Shown here: piece by piece, positions 21,990 to 33,200 of the stretch | How positions within the stretch are numbered: the first letter of the stretch is position 1 | Layout: each line of letters starts with the position of its first letter | Origin: Dastarcus helophoroides | Taxonomy: Eukaryota; Arthropoda; Insecta; Coleoptera; Bothrideridae | DNA: 64,000 bases | Assembly (NCBI GenBank): GCA_028583605.1 | Contig: CM053327.1 | Coordinates: forward strand, 43,455,559-43,519,558 | Direction of reading: 5' to 3' | Translations under genes and position numbers: made by a program | The notes under the pieces: model-generated | Seen by the model: only the letters and a program-made list of their open reading frames with translations | Told to the model about the DNA's origin: nothing | The model's database searches: none

Positions 21990-22785
21990 TTGGTGAAATG
22001 GACTGGTCCTTGGTTATCTTCAAAAATTGAAATACAAATCTTGTCCCCTGGAACCAACAGAGAGAAAGAAATATTAAAAAAAACACAACAGAGGTTACTC
22101 TAACGCGTTTCGATAGCCAAGTTATCATCTTCAGAGAGATACTCTACTGTACAGAGAGATGCTGTACTATGCTGTACGGAGAAATACTGTACTGTACAGA
22201 GATACTGTACTGTATCTCTCTGAAGATGACAGATAGATGATGATGATAGATGATAAATGATAGATGACAGTACAGTACAATATCTCTCTGTACAGTACAG
22301 TATCTCTCTGTACAGTACAGTACCGTGCAGTACAGTACAGTACAGTACAGTACTGTACAATACTGTACTGTACTGTACAGTACAGAGAGATACTGTACTG
22401 TACAGAGAGATACTGTACTGTACTGTCATCTATCATTTATCATCTATCTGTCATCTTCAGAGAGATAGTACAGTACAGTACAGTACTGTACAATACTGTA
22501 CTGTACTGTACAGTACAGAGAGATACTGTACTGTACAGAGAGATACTGTACTGTACTGTCATCTATCATTTATCATCTATCATCATCATCTATCTGTCAT
22601 CTTCAGAGAGATACAGTACAGTACAGTATCTCTCTGAAGATGATAGACAGATGATGATGATAGATGATAAATGGTAGATGACAGTCCAGTACAGTATCTC
22701 TCTGTACAATACAGTACAGATAGCTTGGCTATCGAAACGCGTTAGAGCAACCTCTGTTGTGTTTTTTAATGATTCTTGGTTTCAG
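21990..22785. mobile_element. Foldback element, copy 2, with GTAC-rich core
   Basis: The left arm starts near the TGGACTGGTCCTTGGTTATC terminus (about 21999), passes GAAACCAA, then ACTCTAACGCGTTTCGATAG and ATCATCTTCAGAGAGATAC. The right arm (about 22720-22785) is the inverted equivalent but stops at TTGGTTTCAG, where the AT array begins directly. The core (22125-22720) is made of AGTACAGTACTGTAC and AGAGAGATACTGTAC words plus ATAGATGATAAATGATAG spacers in both orientations. Long open frames rich in Tyr/Ser/Thr/Val here are array readings. Confidence 0.88.
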
Positions 22786-24035
22786 AAATTTCGATCTTTT
22801 ATCATCAAGTTTTAACTTTTTCTCAAAGTTTATGATTAATTTTTGAATTTAAACTTCTTTTAAAATTTCTACCTTTGTTTCGAAATTTCATTGTAATCAC
22901 TTCGATTTTTTTTTAATTTGTTTGAAAATGTTGTCTTTTTTCTCGAAACTTCGAGTTTTTGCAACTTTGTTTTAATCTTTGAGTACTATTCAAAATGTTG
23001 ACTTTATTTCTACAAAATTTCGACCTTTTTTTTGGAAGAAATTTCGACCTTTTTTCGAAATTTCGACCTTTGTGTAGTAAATTGGACTGTCATTTGAAAT
23101 ACTAAAAATTTCGGCTTTTTTTTTTGAAAATTCGCCCTTTTTTGAAAAATTGGATCCTTTTCAAAATTTCGACTTTTTGAATTTTCAAATTTATTCAGAA
23201 TTTTCACTTTTATTGAAATTTGGACATTATTATCAAATTTAAACTTTTTGTCAAAGTTTATAACATTTTTTAGAATTTAAACGTTTTCAAAATTCTTACT
23301 CTTTTTCAAAATTTCAAATTTTTGCAATCACTTCGACTTTCTTAGAAATTCTTTGATAATGTTGCTTTTTTCTCTAAAGTTCGAATTTTTGTAACTTTCT
23401 TTAAACTTTTGACTATTTTTTGCAAATTTCGACTTTTTTTAAGATTTCGACTTTTTCTCGAAGTTTCGACTTCCTTTAGTAATAAATTAAACTTTTATTT
23501 AAAAAATTGAAAACTTTGATTGAAAAACTGAAAATTTCGATTCTTTTTTAAAAATCTTCACCTTTTTCAAAAATTGGATTGTTGTCAAAATTTCGACTTT
23601 TGAGATTTTCAAACGTTTTCACAATTTTCACTTTTTTGTGAAATTTCGACCTTTTATCATCAAATTTTGACTTTCTTTTTCAAAATTATGATTTTTTTAA
23701 AATGTAAACATTTTTTCAAATTTTCTACCTTTTTTTTTTAACATTTCGACGTTTTGTGAACATTTCGACTTTTTTCAACATTCTTTTGAAAATGTTGCGT
23801 TTTTCGCTTTCGAAATTTCGAATTTTTCTAACTTCGACTCTTTGACAATTTCTCCTGCTGCCAAAAATTTATAAATTTCTTTGAATAATCCAACTTTATA
23901 AATTGTGAAATGTTGCGTTTTTTGCTTTCGAAACTTCGAATTTTTCTAACTTCGATTCTTTGACAATTTCTCCTGCTTCCAAAAATTTATAAATTTTTTT
24001 GAATAATCTAACTTTCTAAATTGTGGATTTTTAAA
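22786..24035 (+). repeat. GAAATTTCGAC-type array, 1.25 kb
   Basis: Degenerate tandem words such as AAATTTCGACTTTTT and AAAATTTCGACC, in the plus orientation. It is similar to the array at 8946-10157, including a GTTTTTGCAACTTTG landmark near 22950. Near its end a 120-bp segment (CTTTCGAA ... TTCTCCTGC) is duplicated in tandem (about 23790 and 23912). It abuts the truncated right arm of the foldback element. Confidence 0.85.
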
Positions 24036-24588
24036 ATTTCGAATTGTATAAAACGAATTTGAGGCTAAACTGTTCGATTTTAATGCTGACATTTAAAAAA
24101 AGAATATTCTTCAAGTTTAAACTAAAAAATTTTGTTCAAAGTCGAAATTTAGATGAATTTTAGTTTAAAATTTAAATAGGAATGTTGAAAAAAAAGGACA
24201 CAAAGCAGAATACCGGCTTTCATTTAGAAATTTGAATTTCTACGAAACTCTTTTTCAAAATTTTGTCCTTAAAGGCAAAATTTGGAAATGTCGAGAAGTA
24301 ACTTCAGAATATCTAAAATAAATCTTTCTCGACATTTCAATTTAAACATCGGAAGTGCCAAATTAAACCCAAAATATTGGGTTAAAAACTTATATGTTTA
24401 GAAGTTAGTATTGGAAAAAGTCGTAAAAGGACGATAACGTGAAAAATTTTGAATTAATTCGATAAACGACGTCAGCTTTCAAAGGTTTAAATGCAATCGC
24501 GTGTAGTCTTCATTGCATACATTTTACGCGGCCTTTAATGCCAATTTTTATCACCCTAGAGGCTGAATTTTGAATAATTCTTATTTAG
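24036..24588. other. No gene recognised
   Basis: AT-rich transition between the array and the 159-bp satellite, without recognised features. Confidence 0.5.
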
Positions 24589-27500
24589 TGCTCACCTACG
24601 TATTACGGGGAACACCTATGCGCAATTTTATGCTTCTAGACTCACCGATTTAGCCTATTGTATGTGGCAGTCAGTGCTTAGAAATTTCTCTTGTAAATAT
24701 TTAAATGAGTTGAAGTGAGTTGTATTGCCGCCTCATTTAAAAGTGCTCACCTACGTATTACGGGGAACACATGTGCGCAATTTCATGCTCCTAGACCCAA
24801 CGATTTAGCCTGTGCATTGTTTGTGGTAGTCAGTGCTTAGAAATTTCTTTTGTAGATATTTAAAGGAGTTGAAGTGCGTTGGATTGCCGCCTCATTTAAA
24901 AGTGCTCACCTACGTATTACGGGGAACACATGTGCGCAATTTCATGCTCCTAGACCCAACGATTTAGCCTGTGTATTGTATGTGGCAGTCAGTGCTTAGA
25001 AATTTCTTTTGTAGATATTTAAAGGAGTTGAAGTGAGTTGTATTGCCTCCTCATTTAAAAGTGCTCACCTACGTATTACGGGGTTATACCGACTCGCTAT
25101 AAATTATTAAAAATAAAATAAAATAAAACGCGTAAATAAAGCGTGGTGAGTGAATGGAAGATAAGGAAAGGAACAAGCGGGTATACGAAGATAACCACAG
25201 CTAAAACTCGCTCCACACACACACACAATAATTAGAAATGCTTATTGGCAACACTGTCCAACAGGGAAATTGCAAATGTCACTAACGGAGTGTTGGTATC
25301 ATAGACAAGACAAGTGACAGATGGAATTGTGTCTATGAACGCGAGATTGCGCCAGAGAAATGTCAAGTAGTGTACTGCGTGTCAACCAATAGATGGTAGC
25401 ATTGCGTGTCAGCCACAGAAGGCGCACTGCGTGTCAACCAACAGTTGGTGCACTGCGTGTCAACCACAGAAGACAATGTCACTGGTAAATGCTAGAAAAT
25501 GGCGTCTAACGGGTTTCTACACGTGCAACTAAACAGAAAAATAAAATAAAAGGGGCGTCAAGTCGCCGACTCTCGAATTAGCTATTAAGGCGTTTGCACG
25601 CAGTTAGGAAATCTTCCAGGGGCGATTACAATCGAGGAAATATAAAATATTACTCGACAAGAGAATAAGAATTAATTCTTCGGACGAAACTCGAATAAAA
25701 TCCGAATTTCACCTAGAACTTGCTCGTTTTTAACATGCACGTGGTCGTGTTAGGTCCACAGGACGAAAATAAACAATTCACAACAATTGGACAATGCAGC
25801 AGGATACAAATATATAATTCGGACAAATGGATAAAAAGAAATGCGCAGACTTACAGTTTTAGCTGGAGTTTTCGCCGTGGCACTATTAGATTAATCGGGT
25901 AAATAATCTTAAAGCAAATTGACGGTCGAAGCACTAGGCACGTGTTCGGAATTCTCGGGTAGGTCTTCCTTGTTCGAAGTTCAAACTTGGAGAGAGTGAG
26001 TCAAGCAAAAGCGGTTAACGACCAACTCTCCTTGTGGTGTTTTCCGTTGGTCGGGGACGATCGTGAATCGTCGGGGATGGAAATGTATTGGTCAATGCCT
26101 AGTGCTTGGATCCATCTAGCGGCGTCAGAGTGAGAGTAAGAGCGGGAAACTTGAATTATTCCTGCTCCGGTATCAGGGGAACACATGTGCGCAATTTCAT
26201 GCTCCTAGACCCAACGATTTAGCCTGTGCATTGTTTGTGGCAGTTAGTGCTTAGAAATGTCTTTTGTAGATATTTAAAGGAGTTGAAGTGAGTTGTATTG
26301 CCGCCTCATTTAAAAGTGCTCACCTACGTGTTACGGGGAACACATGTGCGCAATTTCATGCTCCTAGACCCAACGATTTAGCCTGTGTATTGTATGTGGC
26401 AGTCACTGCTTAGAAATTTCTTTTGTAGATATTTAAAGGAGTTGAAGTGAGTTGTATTGCCGCCTCATTTAAAAGTGCTCACCTACGTATTACGGCGAAC
26501 ACATGTGCGCAATTTTATGCTCCTAGACCCAACGATTTAGCCTGTGCATTGTTTGTGGCAGTCAGTGCTTAGTAATTTCTTTTGTAGATATTTAAAGGAG
26601 TTGAAGTGAGTTGTATTGTCGCCTCATTTAAAAGTGCTCACCTACGTATTACGGAGAACACTTGAGCGCAATTTCATGCTTCTAGAACCAACGACTTAGC
26701 CTGTGCATTGCTTGTGGTAGTCAGTGCTTAGAAATTTCTTTTGTAGATATTTAAAGGAGTTGAAGTGAGTTGTATTGCCGCCTCATTTAAAAGTGCTCAC
26801 TTACGTATTACTGGAAATACTTGTGCGCAATTTCTTGCTCCTAGACCCAACGATTTAGCCTGTGCATTGTTTGTGGCAGCCACTGCTTAGAAATTTCTTT
26901 TGTAGATATTTAAAGGAGTTGAAGTGAGTTGTATTGCCGCCTCATTTAAAAGTGCTCACCTACGTATTACAGAGAACACCTGAGCGCAATTTCATGCTTC
27001 TAGAACCAACGACTTAGCCTGTGCATTGTTTGTGGTAGTCAGTGCTTAGAAATTTCTTTTGTAGATATTTAAAGGAGTTGAAGTGAGTTGTATTGCCGCC
27101 TCATTTAAAAGTGCTCACCTACGTATTACAGGGAACACATGTGCGCAATTTCATGCTCCTAGACCCAACGATTTAGCTTGTGCATCGTTTGTGGCAGTCA
27201 GTGCTTAGAAATTTCTTTTGTAGATATTTAAAGGAGCTGAAGTGAGTTGTCAATACAATTTTAAATGAGGCGGCAGTCCACCTCATTTAAGAGTGCTCAC
27301 CTACGTATTACGGGGAACACCTGTGCGCAATTTCATGCTCCTAAACCCCACGATTTAGCCTGTGAATTGTTTGTGGCAGTCAGTGCTTAGAAATTTCTTT
27401 TGTAGATATTTAAAGGAGTTGAAGTGAGTTGCATTGTCGCCTCATTTAAAAGTGCTCACCTGCGTATTACGGAGAACACCTGAGCGCAATTTCATGCTTC

Positions 27501-28267
27501 TAGAACCAATGACTTAGCCTGTGCATTGTTTGTGGTAGTCAGTGCTTAGAAATTTCTTTTGTAGATATTTAAAGGAGTTGAAGTGAGTTGTATTGCCGCC
27601 TCATTTAAAAGTGCTCACCTACGTATTACAGGGAACACATGTGCGCAATTTCATGCTCCTAGACCCAACGATTTAGCTTGTGCATCGTTTGTGGCAGTCA
27701 GTGCTTAGAAATTTCTTTTGTAGATATTTAAAGGAGCTGAAGTGAGTTGTCAATACAACTTTAAATGAGGCGGCAATCCACTTCATTTAAAAGTGCTCAC
27801 TTACGTATTACTGGAAATACTTGTGCGCAATTTTTTGCTCCTAGACCCCACGATTTAGCATGTGCATTGTTTGTGGCAGTCAGTGCTTAGAAATGTCTTT
27901 TGTAGATAATTAAAGGAGTTGAAGTGAGTTGTATTGCTGCCTCATTTAAAAGTGCTCACCTACGTATTGCGGGGACCATATGTGCGCAATTTCATGCTCC
28001 TAGACCCAACGATTTAGCCTGTGCATCGTTTGTGGCAGTCAGTGTTTAGAAATTTATTTAGTAGATATTTAAAGGAGTTGAAGTGAGTTGTATTGCCGCC
28101 TCATTTAACAGTGCTCACCTACGTATTACGGGGAACACATGTGCGCAATTTCATGCTTCTAGACCCAACGATTTAGCCTGTGCATCGTTTGTGGCAGTCA
28201 GTGCTTAGAAATGTCTTATGTAGATATTTAAAGGAGTTGAAGTGAGTTGTATTGCATCCTCATTTTA
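24589..28267. repeat. 159-bp satellite, 16 units, interrupted by a solo LTR
   Basis: Units begin with GTGCTCACCTACGTATTA at 24589, 24743, 24902, 25061, 26316, 26475, 26634, 26793, 26952, 27111, 27293, 27452, 27611, 27793, 27952 and 28111. The step is 159 bp, except the first (154) and two 182-bp units. Those two carry a 23-bp insert containing an inverted piece of the unit (TTAAATGAGGCGGCA). Because they recur 500 bp apart (27293, 27793), part of the array is a three-unit higher-order repeat. Landmarks are ATTTAGCCTGTGCATTG, GTGGCAGTCAGTGCTTAG and GTAGATATTTAAAGGAG. No coding content. Confidence 0.95.
25084..26175 (-). mobile_element. Solo LTR-like insertion (1092 bp) in the satellite, 4-bp target-site duplication
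   Basis: The insert is flanked by GGGG at 25080-25083 and 26176-26179. Its ends TTATACCG and CGGTATCA are inverted copies with one mismatch; on the minus strand it starts TGATACCGG. Removing it with one GGGG restores the 159-bp period exactly (25061 to 26316 minus 1096 equals 159). Inside, GCGTGTCAACCA-containing 30-35 bp units recur near 25375-25480, and a CA microsatellite lies near 25215. No protein domain was found, so a solo LTR of a second family is the likeliest reading; the two short open frames have no known motif. Confidence 0.8.
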
Positions 28268-28920
28268 AAGAATCCACCCTTCCTGAACAATATCCTTTAT
28301 CAGTCAAAGCAGAATAACTTATTAAAAAGTGAAACCCCACGTAAGAAATGTAAGTTGTGTTTATCGCAAAGCATTTGTCTGTAAATATATATAAAATTTC
28401 TTCTTCAGTAAATATTTTCATGTTTAAGAGGATTCGTCCTTTCTTTTTAAGCTTCGAAATGTAAGCTGCGCCATGAAAGGCAAAAGAAAAAGGCATTATC
28501 TATAATCGCGCGATTTGGAGAAACCTCAAAGAGTACAAAGCTCATTTAAAAACCCTGTTAATGTTTGAATACTAACGAGAAGCCTCAGCTCGTGGCTGAA
28601 TTTTTCAATGGTCCTTGAATTCGATTCAAAGCTATTTTTGAAGCGTGAAAATTTGTAATGAAACTTGTCTTATTAATTTATAGCGAGGAAGATATTGTTG
28701 AAAAATCCTTTTACGTGATATAAATTGTAAAAGTGAATACATATATTACCTTTTTATATATTTTGATAAAAATTATTGAAACTGAAAAAAAAGTAACATA
28801 TTATGTAGGATGATATTGCGATTGAAATAGTAAAATAAGGGGGTTCCTAGCGGTACCGTGTTTGCGTAATCTAAATTCAAACTTATATATCTTAAAGAAT
28901 TTCGATGTTTTATTCCGCGC
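28268..28920. other. No gene recognised
   Basis: Probably unique, AT-rich sequence; the 78-residue minus-strand frame at 28260-28496 has no recognisable motif. Confidence 0.5.
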
Positions 28921-29098
28921 GTTAGGGAAACATCTTGAAGTAATGGCAACATGCAGCGCTACTAAGGCGAAAGCTCTAATGTGTATGCAGTGCAGTGTTG
29001 TCAGCTCGGAAAATCTACTGCAAAGCGGCTTGAAGATTATTGTATCCACGCATACAGTCTATGCTAAAAATCGAGTAGTGGTGGCTGTCTGACGCTTA
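28921..29098 (-). repeat. Dispersed repeat family 3, copy 1
   Basis: Read on the minus strand it gives CTCGATTTTTAGCATAGACT, GCGTGGATACAATA, CCGCTTTGCAG and TCAAGATGTTTCCCTAAC, in the same order as the copies at about 50695-50905 and 53565-53737. Non-coding, possibly a MITE or SINE remnant. The overlapping short open frames on both strands are not conserved between copies. Confidence 0.75.
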
Positions 29099-30062
29099 TG
29101 GCTTGCTATACGCAACGCAGATCTATCGTACCAAAATTTTTTAGCTACATTTACTGCCGATGAACTACGTTAACTAAACTACACGAATAAATTTTGTTGT
29201 ATACAAAAGTTAGGTCATCGTAAATCGCCTATTTTTTTGTTTTAGCAACATTAAATGGTGCAACCAATGTGCAAACAAATAACAGCGCCATCGTAACAAA
29301 CAACCCCTGATTGGAGTCGTAATCTTTATCATTAATACTTGATAACACGCCCTACTTTTACATCGGTATTTGCCTAGTGTGCGACCGATGGCTGAATATA
29401 CCGTTCAAACATTTTACACGTTTAGCGGATTACATTCGTCCGAGCTGAAAGCCTGTTTGCTTTTGTTGGTGATCCAAATACGGAATTTCAGCTGAAACCG
29501 TCAGACATGCAGAATACATGTGAACATGTGTCAGTGTATTGTTTTAGGTCATACAGTACATCTCTTTTTATCTAGGGTGCTGATGTACGTTTATCGAGGA
29601 AACAAAACCGTTATTCAAAAAGATTAAAAAGTTTTATTTCGCAGCACATTAAAAGGATAATTCCTCCCATAGATATCCGCAATACCGCTTCGAGCGGCGA
29701 AACTAGACAAAACTTTATTTTATTTACGACTACATTTTCAAATACTAAACTGTAAACTAATTTTGATTTTTGTTTCAGGTAAAAACAAATCCTTAACCAA
29801 ACCCAGGAACCTGATAATTTCAACCTGCGGTATGTACGAATATAAATGGTCTAGATCTAGATTCTAGATGTCTAAATATTAAAATGAAATTAATAAGAAC
29901 ATTGGAAAAAAAACCATGAATCTTTCTTTCTTGACAAACATGTTAGTTATAGGTTAAATATCTTTGTTAGCTTGAATACAGTATGCAACAGAACCCTTGG
30001 AAAATAGACCGTCCTCCCATGGAAAACAGTATATTTTACGTAATCCTTTTACATCTAGGATA
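29099..30062. other. No gene recognised
   Basis: Sequence of mixed composition without recognised repeats or coding potential. The 70-residue minus-strand frame at 29611-29823 has no known motif. Confidence 0.45.
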
Positions 30063-30148
30063 ATGCAAGTAGAATGCCACCAATATTACAGTATGCAGCC
30101 CTCTAAGTGTGCATAGTAATGAATCATGTGTATCTCAACTAGGGATGT
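30063..30148 (-). repeat. Decayed fragment of the hammerhead-ribozyme element
   Basis: GCAAGTAGAATGC, ATGCAGCCCTC and GTGAATCAT-like words appear in the same order as the 3' part of the ribozyme unit (compare 49275-49345), with heavy substitution. The ribozyme itself is absent. The fragment lies about 65 bases before the start of the 6-kb AT array. Confidence 0.6.
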
Positions 30149-30211
30149 CGATCTGAGATCGATTAATCGAAAAATCGATTTTTTCAAGTCTTAAGGTCGA
30201 TTTTTTAGATC

Positions 30212-33200
30212 GAAATATTTCTAAATTTCGTTTTTTTGTCAAAATTTCGAAGTTTTTCTCAAATTTCGACTTTTTTCTCGAAATTTCGACTTTAAACTCA
30301 ACATTTCGACTTTTTTTTTCTCAAAATTTCGACATTTATCTTAAATTTCGACTTTTTCCTGAAAATTATTTCGACTTTGTTCTGAAAATTTTAACGTTTT
30401 CGAAATGTTACAAAGGCGTTGAAAGGACATCGATTAAAAAGAATGTTATTTTTAGAAATAACGACTTTTTTTCCAAACTTAGATATTAAGCTCGAAATTT
30501 CGACTTTTTTTCTCAAATTTCGATTTTTTTGCTTGAATTTCGACTTTTCTTTCTCAAAACTTCGACTTTTTTTTCGAAATTTTGACTGTTTTCTCAAATT
30601 TCGATTCTTTCTCGAAATTTCAAAATTTTGATCGAAACTTCGTTTTTTTGTTTCTCAAATTTCGACTTTTTTCTCGAAATATTTCTAAATTTCGTCTTTT
30701 TTGTCGAAATTTCAAGTTTTTCTTAAATTTCGACTTTTTCTGGAAATTTCGACTTTAAACTTAACATTTCGACTTTTTTTTTCTCAAAATTTCGTCATTT
30801 TTCTTAAATTTCGAATTTTTTCTGAAAATTATTTCGACATTGTTCTGTAAAATTCAAATTTTTCGAAATGTTACAAAGGTATAGAAAGGACATCGATTAA
30901 AAAAAATGTTATTTTTAGAAATTTCGACTTTTTTTCCCAAACTTCGATTTTACGCTCAAAATTTCGACTTTTTTCTCAAAATTTCGATTCTTTTTCTCAA
31001 ATTTCGACTTCTTTTTCTCAAAACTTCGACTTTTTTCTCGAAATTTTTACTGTGTTCTCAAATTTCGATTTTTTCTCAAATTTCGACTTTTTTTTCTCAA
31101 ACCTTTGACTTTTTTCTCGAAATTTCGATTTTTTTCTTAAATTTCGACTTTTTTTCTCGAAACTACGACTTTTTTCTCGAAATTTTGTCTTTCTTCTTAA
31201 ATTTCGATTTTTTCTCGAAATTTCAAAATTTTGCTCTAAACTTCGTTTTTTATTTCTCAAATTTCGACTTTTTTCTCGAAAAATTTCTAAATTTCGTCTT
31301 TTTTGTCGAAATTTCGAAGTTTTTCTCAAGTTTCGACTTTTTTCTCGAAATTTCTACCTTAAACTCAACGTTTTGACTTTTTTTTCTTTTCTCGAAATTT
31401 CGATTTTTTTCTTAAATTTCGACTTTTTTTCTCAAAACTACGACTTTTTTCTCGAAATTTTGTCTTTCCTCTTAAATTTCGATTTGTTCTCGAAATTTCA
31501 AAATTTTGCTCTAAACTTCGTTTTTTATTTCTCAAATTCCAACTTTTTTCTCGAAAAATTTCTAAATTTCGTCTTTTTTGTCGAAATTTCGAAGTTTTTC
31601 TAAAGTTTCGACTTTTTTCTCGAAATTTCGACCTTAAACTCAACGTTTTGACTTTTTTTTCTTAAAATTTCGACATTTGTCTTAAATTTTGACTTTTTTC
31701 TGAAAATTTAACTCTTTCAAAATGCTACAAAGGTGTAGAGAGGATATCGATTAAAAAGAATGTTATTTTTAGAAATTTCGACTTTTTTTTCCAAACTTTG
31801 ATTTCAGGCTCGAAATTTCGACTTTTTTCTCGAAATTTTGACTTTCTTCTCAAATTTCGATTTTTTCTCGAAATTCCAAAATCTGGCTCAAAACTTCGTT
31901 TTTTGTTTCTCAAATTTCGACTTTTTTCTCGAAATATTTCTAAATTTCGTCTTTTTTGTCGAAATTTCGTAGTTTTTCTCAAATTTCGACTTTTTTCTCG
32001 AAATTTCGACTTTAAACTCAACATTTTGACTTATTTTTCTCAAAATGTCGACATTTTTCTTAAATTTCGACTTTTTTTTCAAAATTTGACTTGTTTCTGA
32101 AAATTATTTCGACTTTGTTCTGAAAATTTCAACTTTTTCGAAATGTTACAAAGGCGTGGAAATGGCATCGATTAAAAAAAATGTTATTTTTAGAAATTTT
32201 GACTTTTTTTTTCCAAACTTCGATTTTAAGCCCAAAATTTCGACTTTTTACCCGAAATTGCGACTTTTTTTTTTAAATTTTGACCTTTCTTCTAAAAATT
32301 TTGACTTTTTTCTTGACATTTCGATCTTTTTCGCGAAATTTCGTTTTGTTTTCTCAAATTTCAACTTTTTTTCTCAAAATTTTGACCTTAATATAGAAAT
32401 TTCGACATTTTTCTGGAAATTTCGACTTTTTTTCGAAATTTCAGCTTTTCTTTCTCAAAATCTTGACTTTTTTCTCGAAATCTCCACTTTTTCTCAAATT
32501 TGGATATTTTCACGAAATTTCAAAATTTTGCTCGAAACTTCGTTTTTTGTTTCTCAAATTTAGACTGTTTTCTCGAAATATTTCTAAATTTTGTCCTTTT
32601 TGGCGAAATTTCGAAGTTTTTCTCAAATTTAGACTTTTTTCTCGAAATTTCGACTTTAAACTCAACATTTTGACTTATTTTTCTCAAAATGTCGACATTT
32701 TTCTTAAATTTCGACTTTTTTTTCAAAATTTGGCTTTTTTCTGAAAATTATTTCGACTTTGTTCTGAAAATTTCAACTTTTTCGAAATGTTACAAAGGCG
32801 TGGAAAGGACATCGGTTAAAAAAAAATGTTATTTTTAGAAATTTCGACTTTTTTTCCAAACTTCGACTTTAAGCTTGAAATTTCGACTTTTTACCCGAAA
32901 TTGCGACTTTTTTTTTTAAATTTCGACCTTTCTTCTAAAAATTTTGACTTTTTTCTTGACATTTCGATCTTTTTCGCGAAATTTCGTTTTTTTTTCTCAA
33001 ATTTCAACTTTTTTTCTCAAAATTTTGACCTTAATATAGAAATTTCGACATTTTTCTGGAAAGTTCGACTTTTTTTCGAAATTTCAGCTTTTCTTTCTCA
33101 AAATCTTGACTTTTTTCTCGAAATCTCCACTTTTTCTCAAATTTGGATATTTTCACGAAATTTCAAAATTTTGCTCGAAACTTCGTTTTTTGTTTCTCAA

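Noticed and set aside
22100..22677. Open frames up to 137 residues with Tyr-Ser-Thr-Val repeats
   Set aside because: Translation of GTAC-rich microsatellite core, symmetrical on both strands.
27711..28260. Hammerhead or other ribozyme in the 159-bp satellite
   Set aside because: I looked for CTGANGA followed by a stem and GAAA on both strands of the unit and did not find it.
24589..28267. CRISPR-like regular repeats
   Set aside because: The units are contiguous 159-bp satellite copies without unique spacers, and the sequence is eukaryotic.
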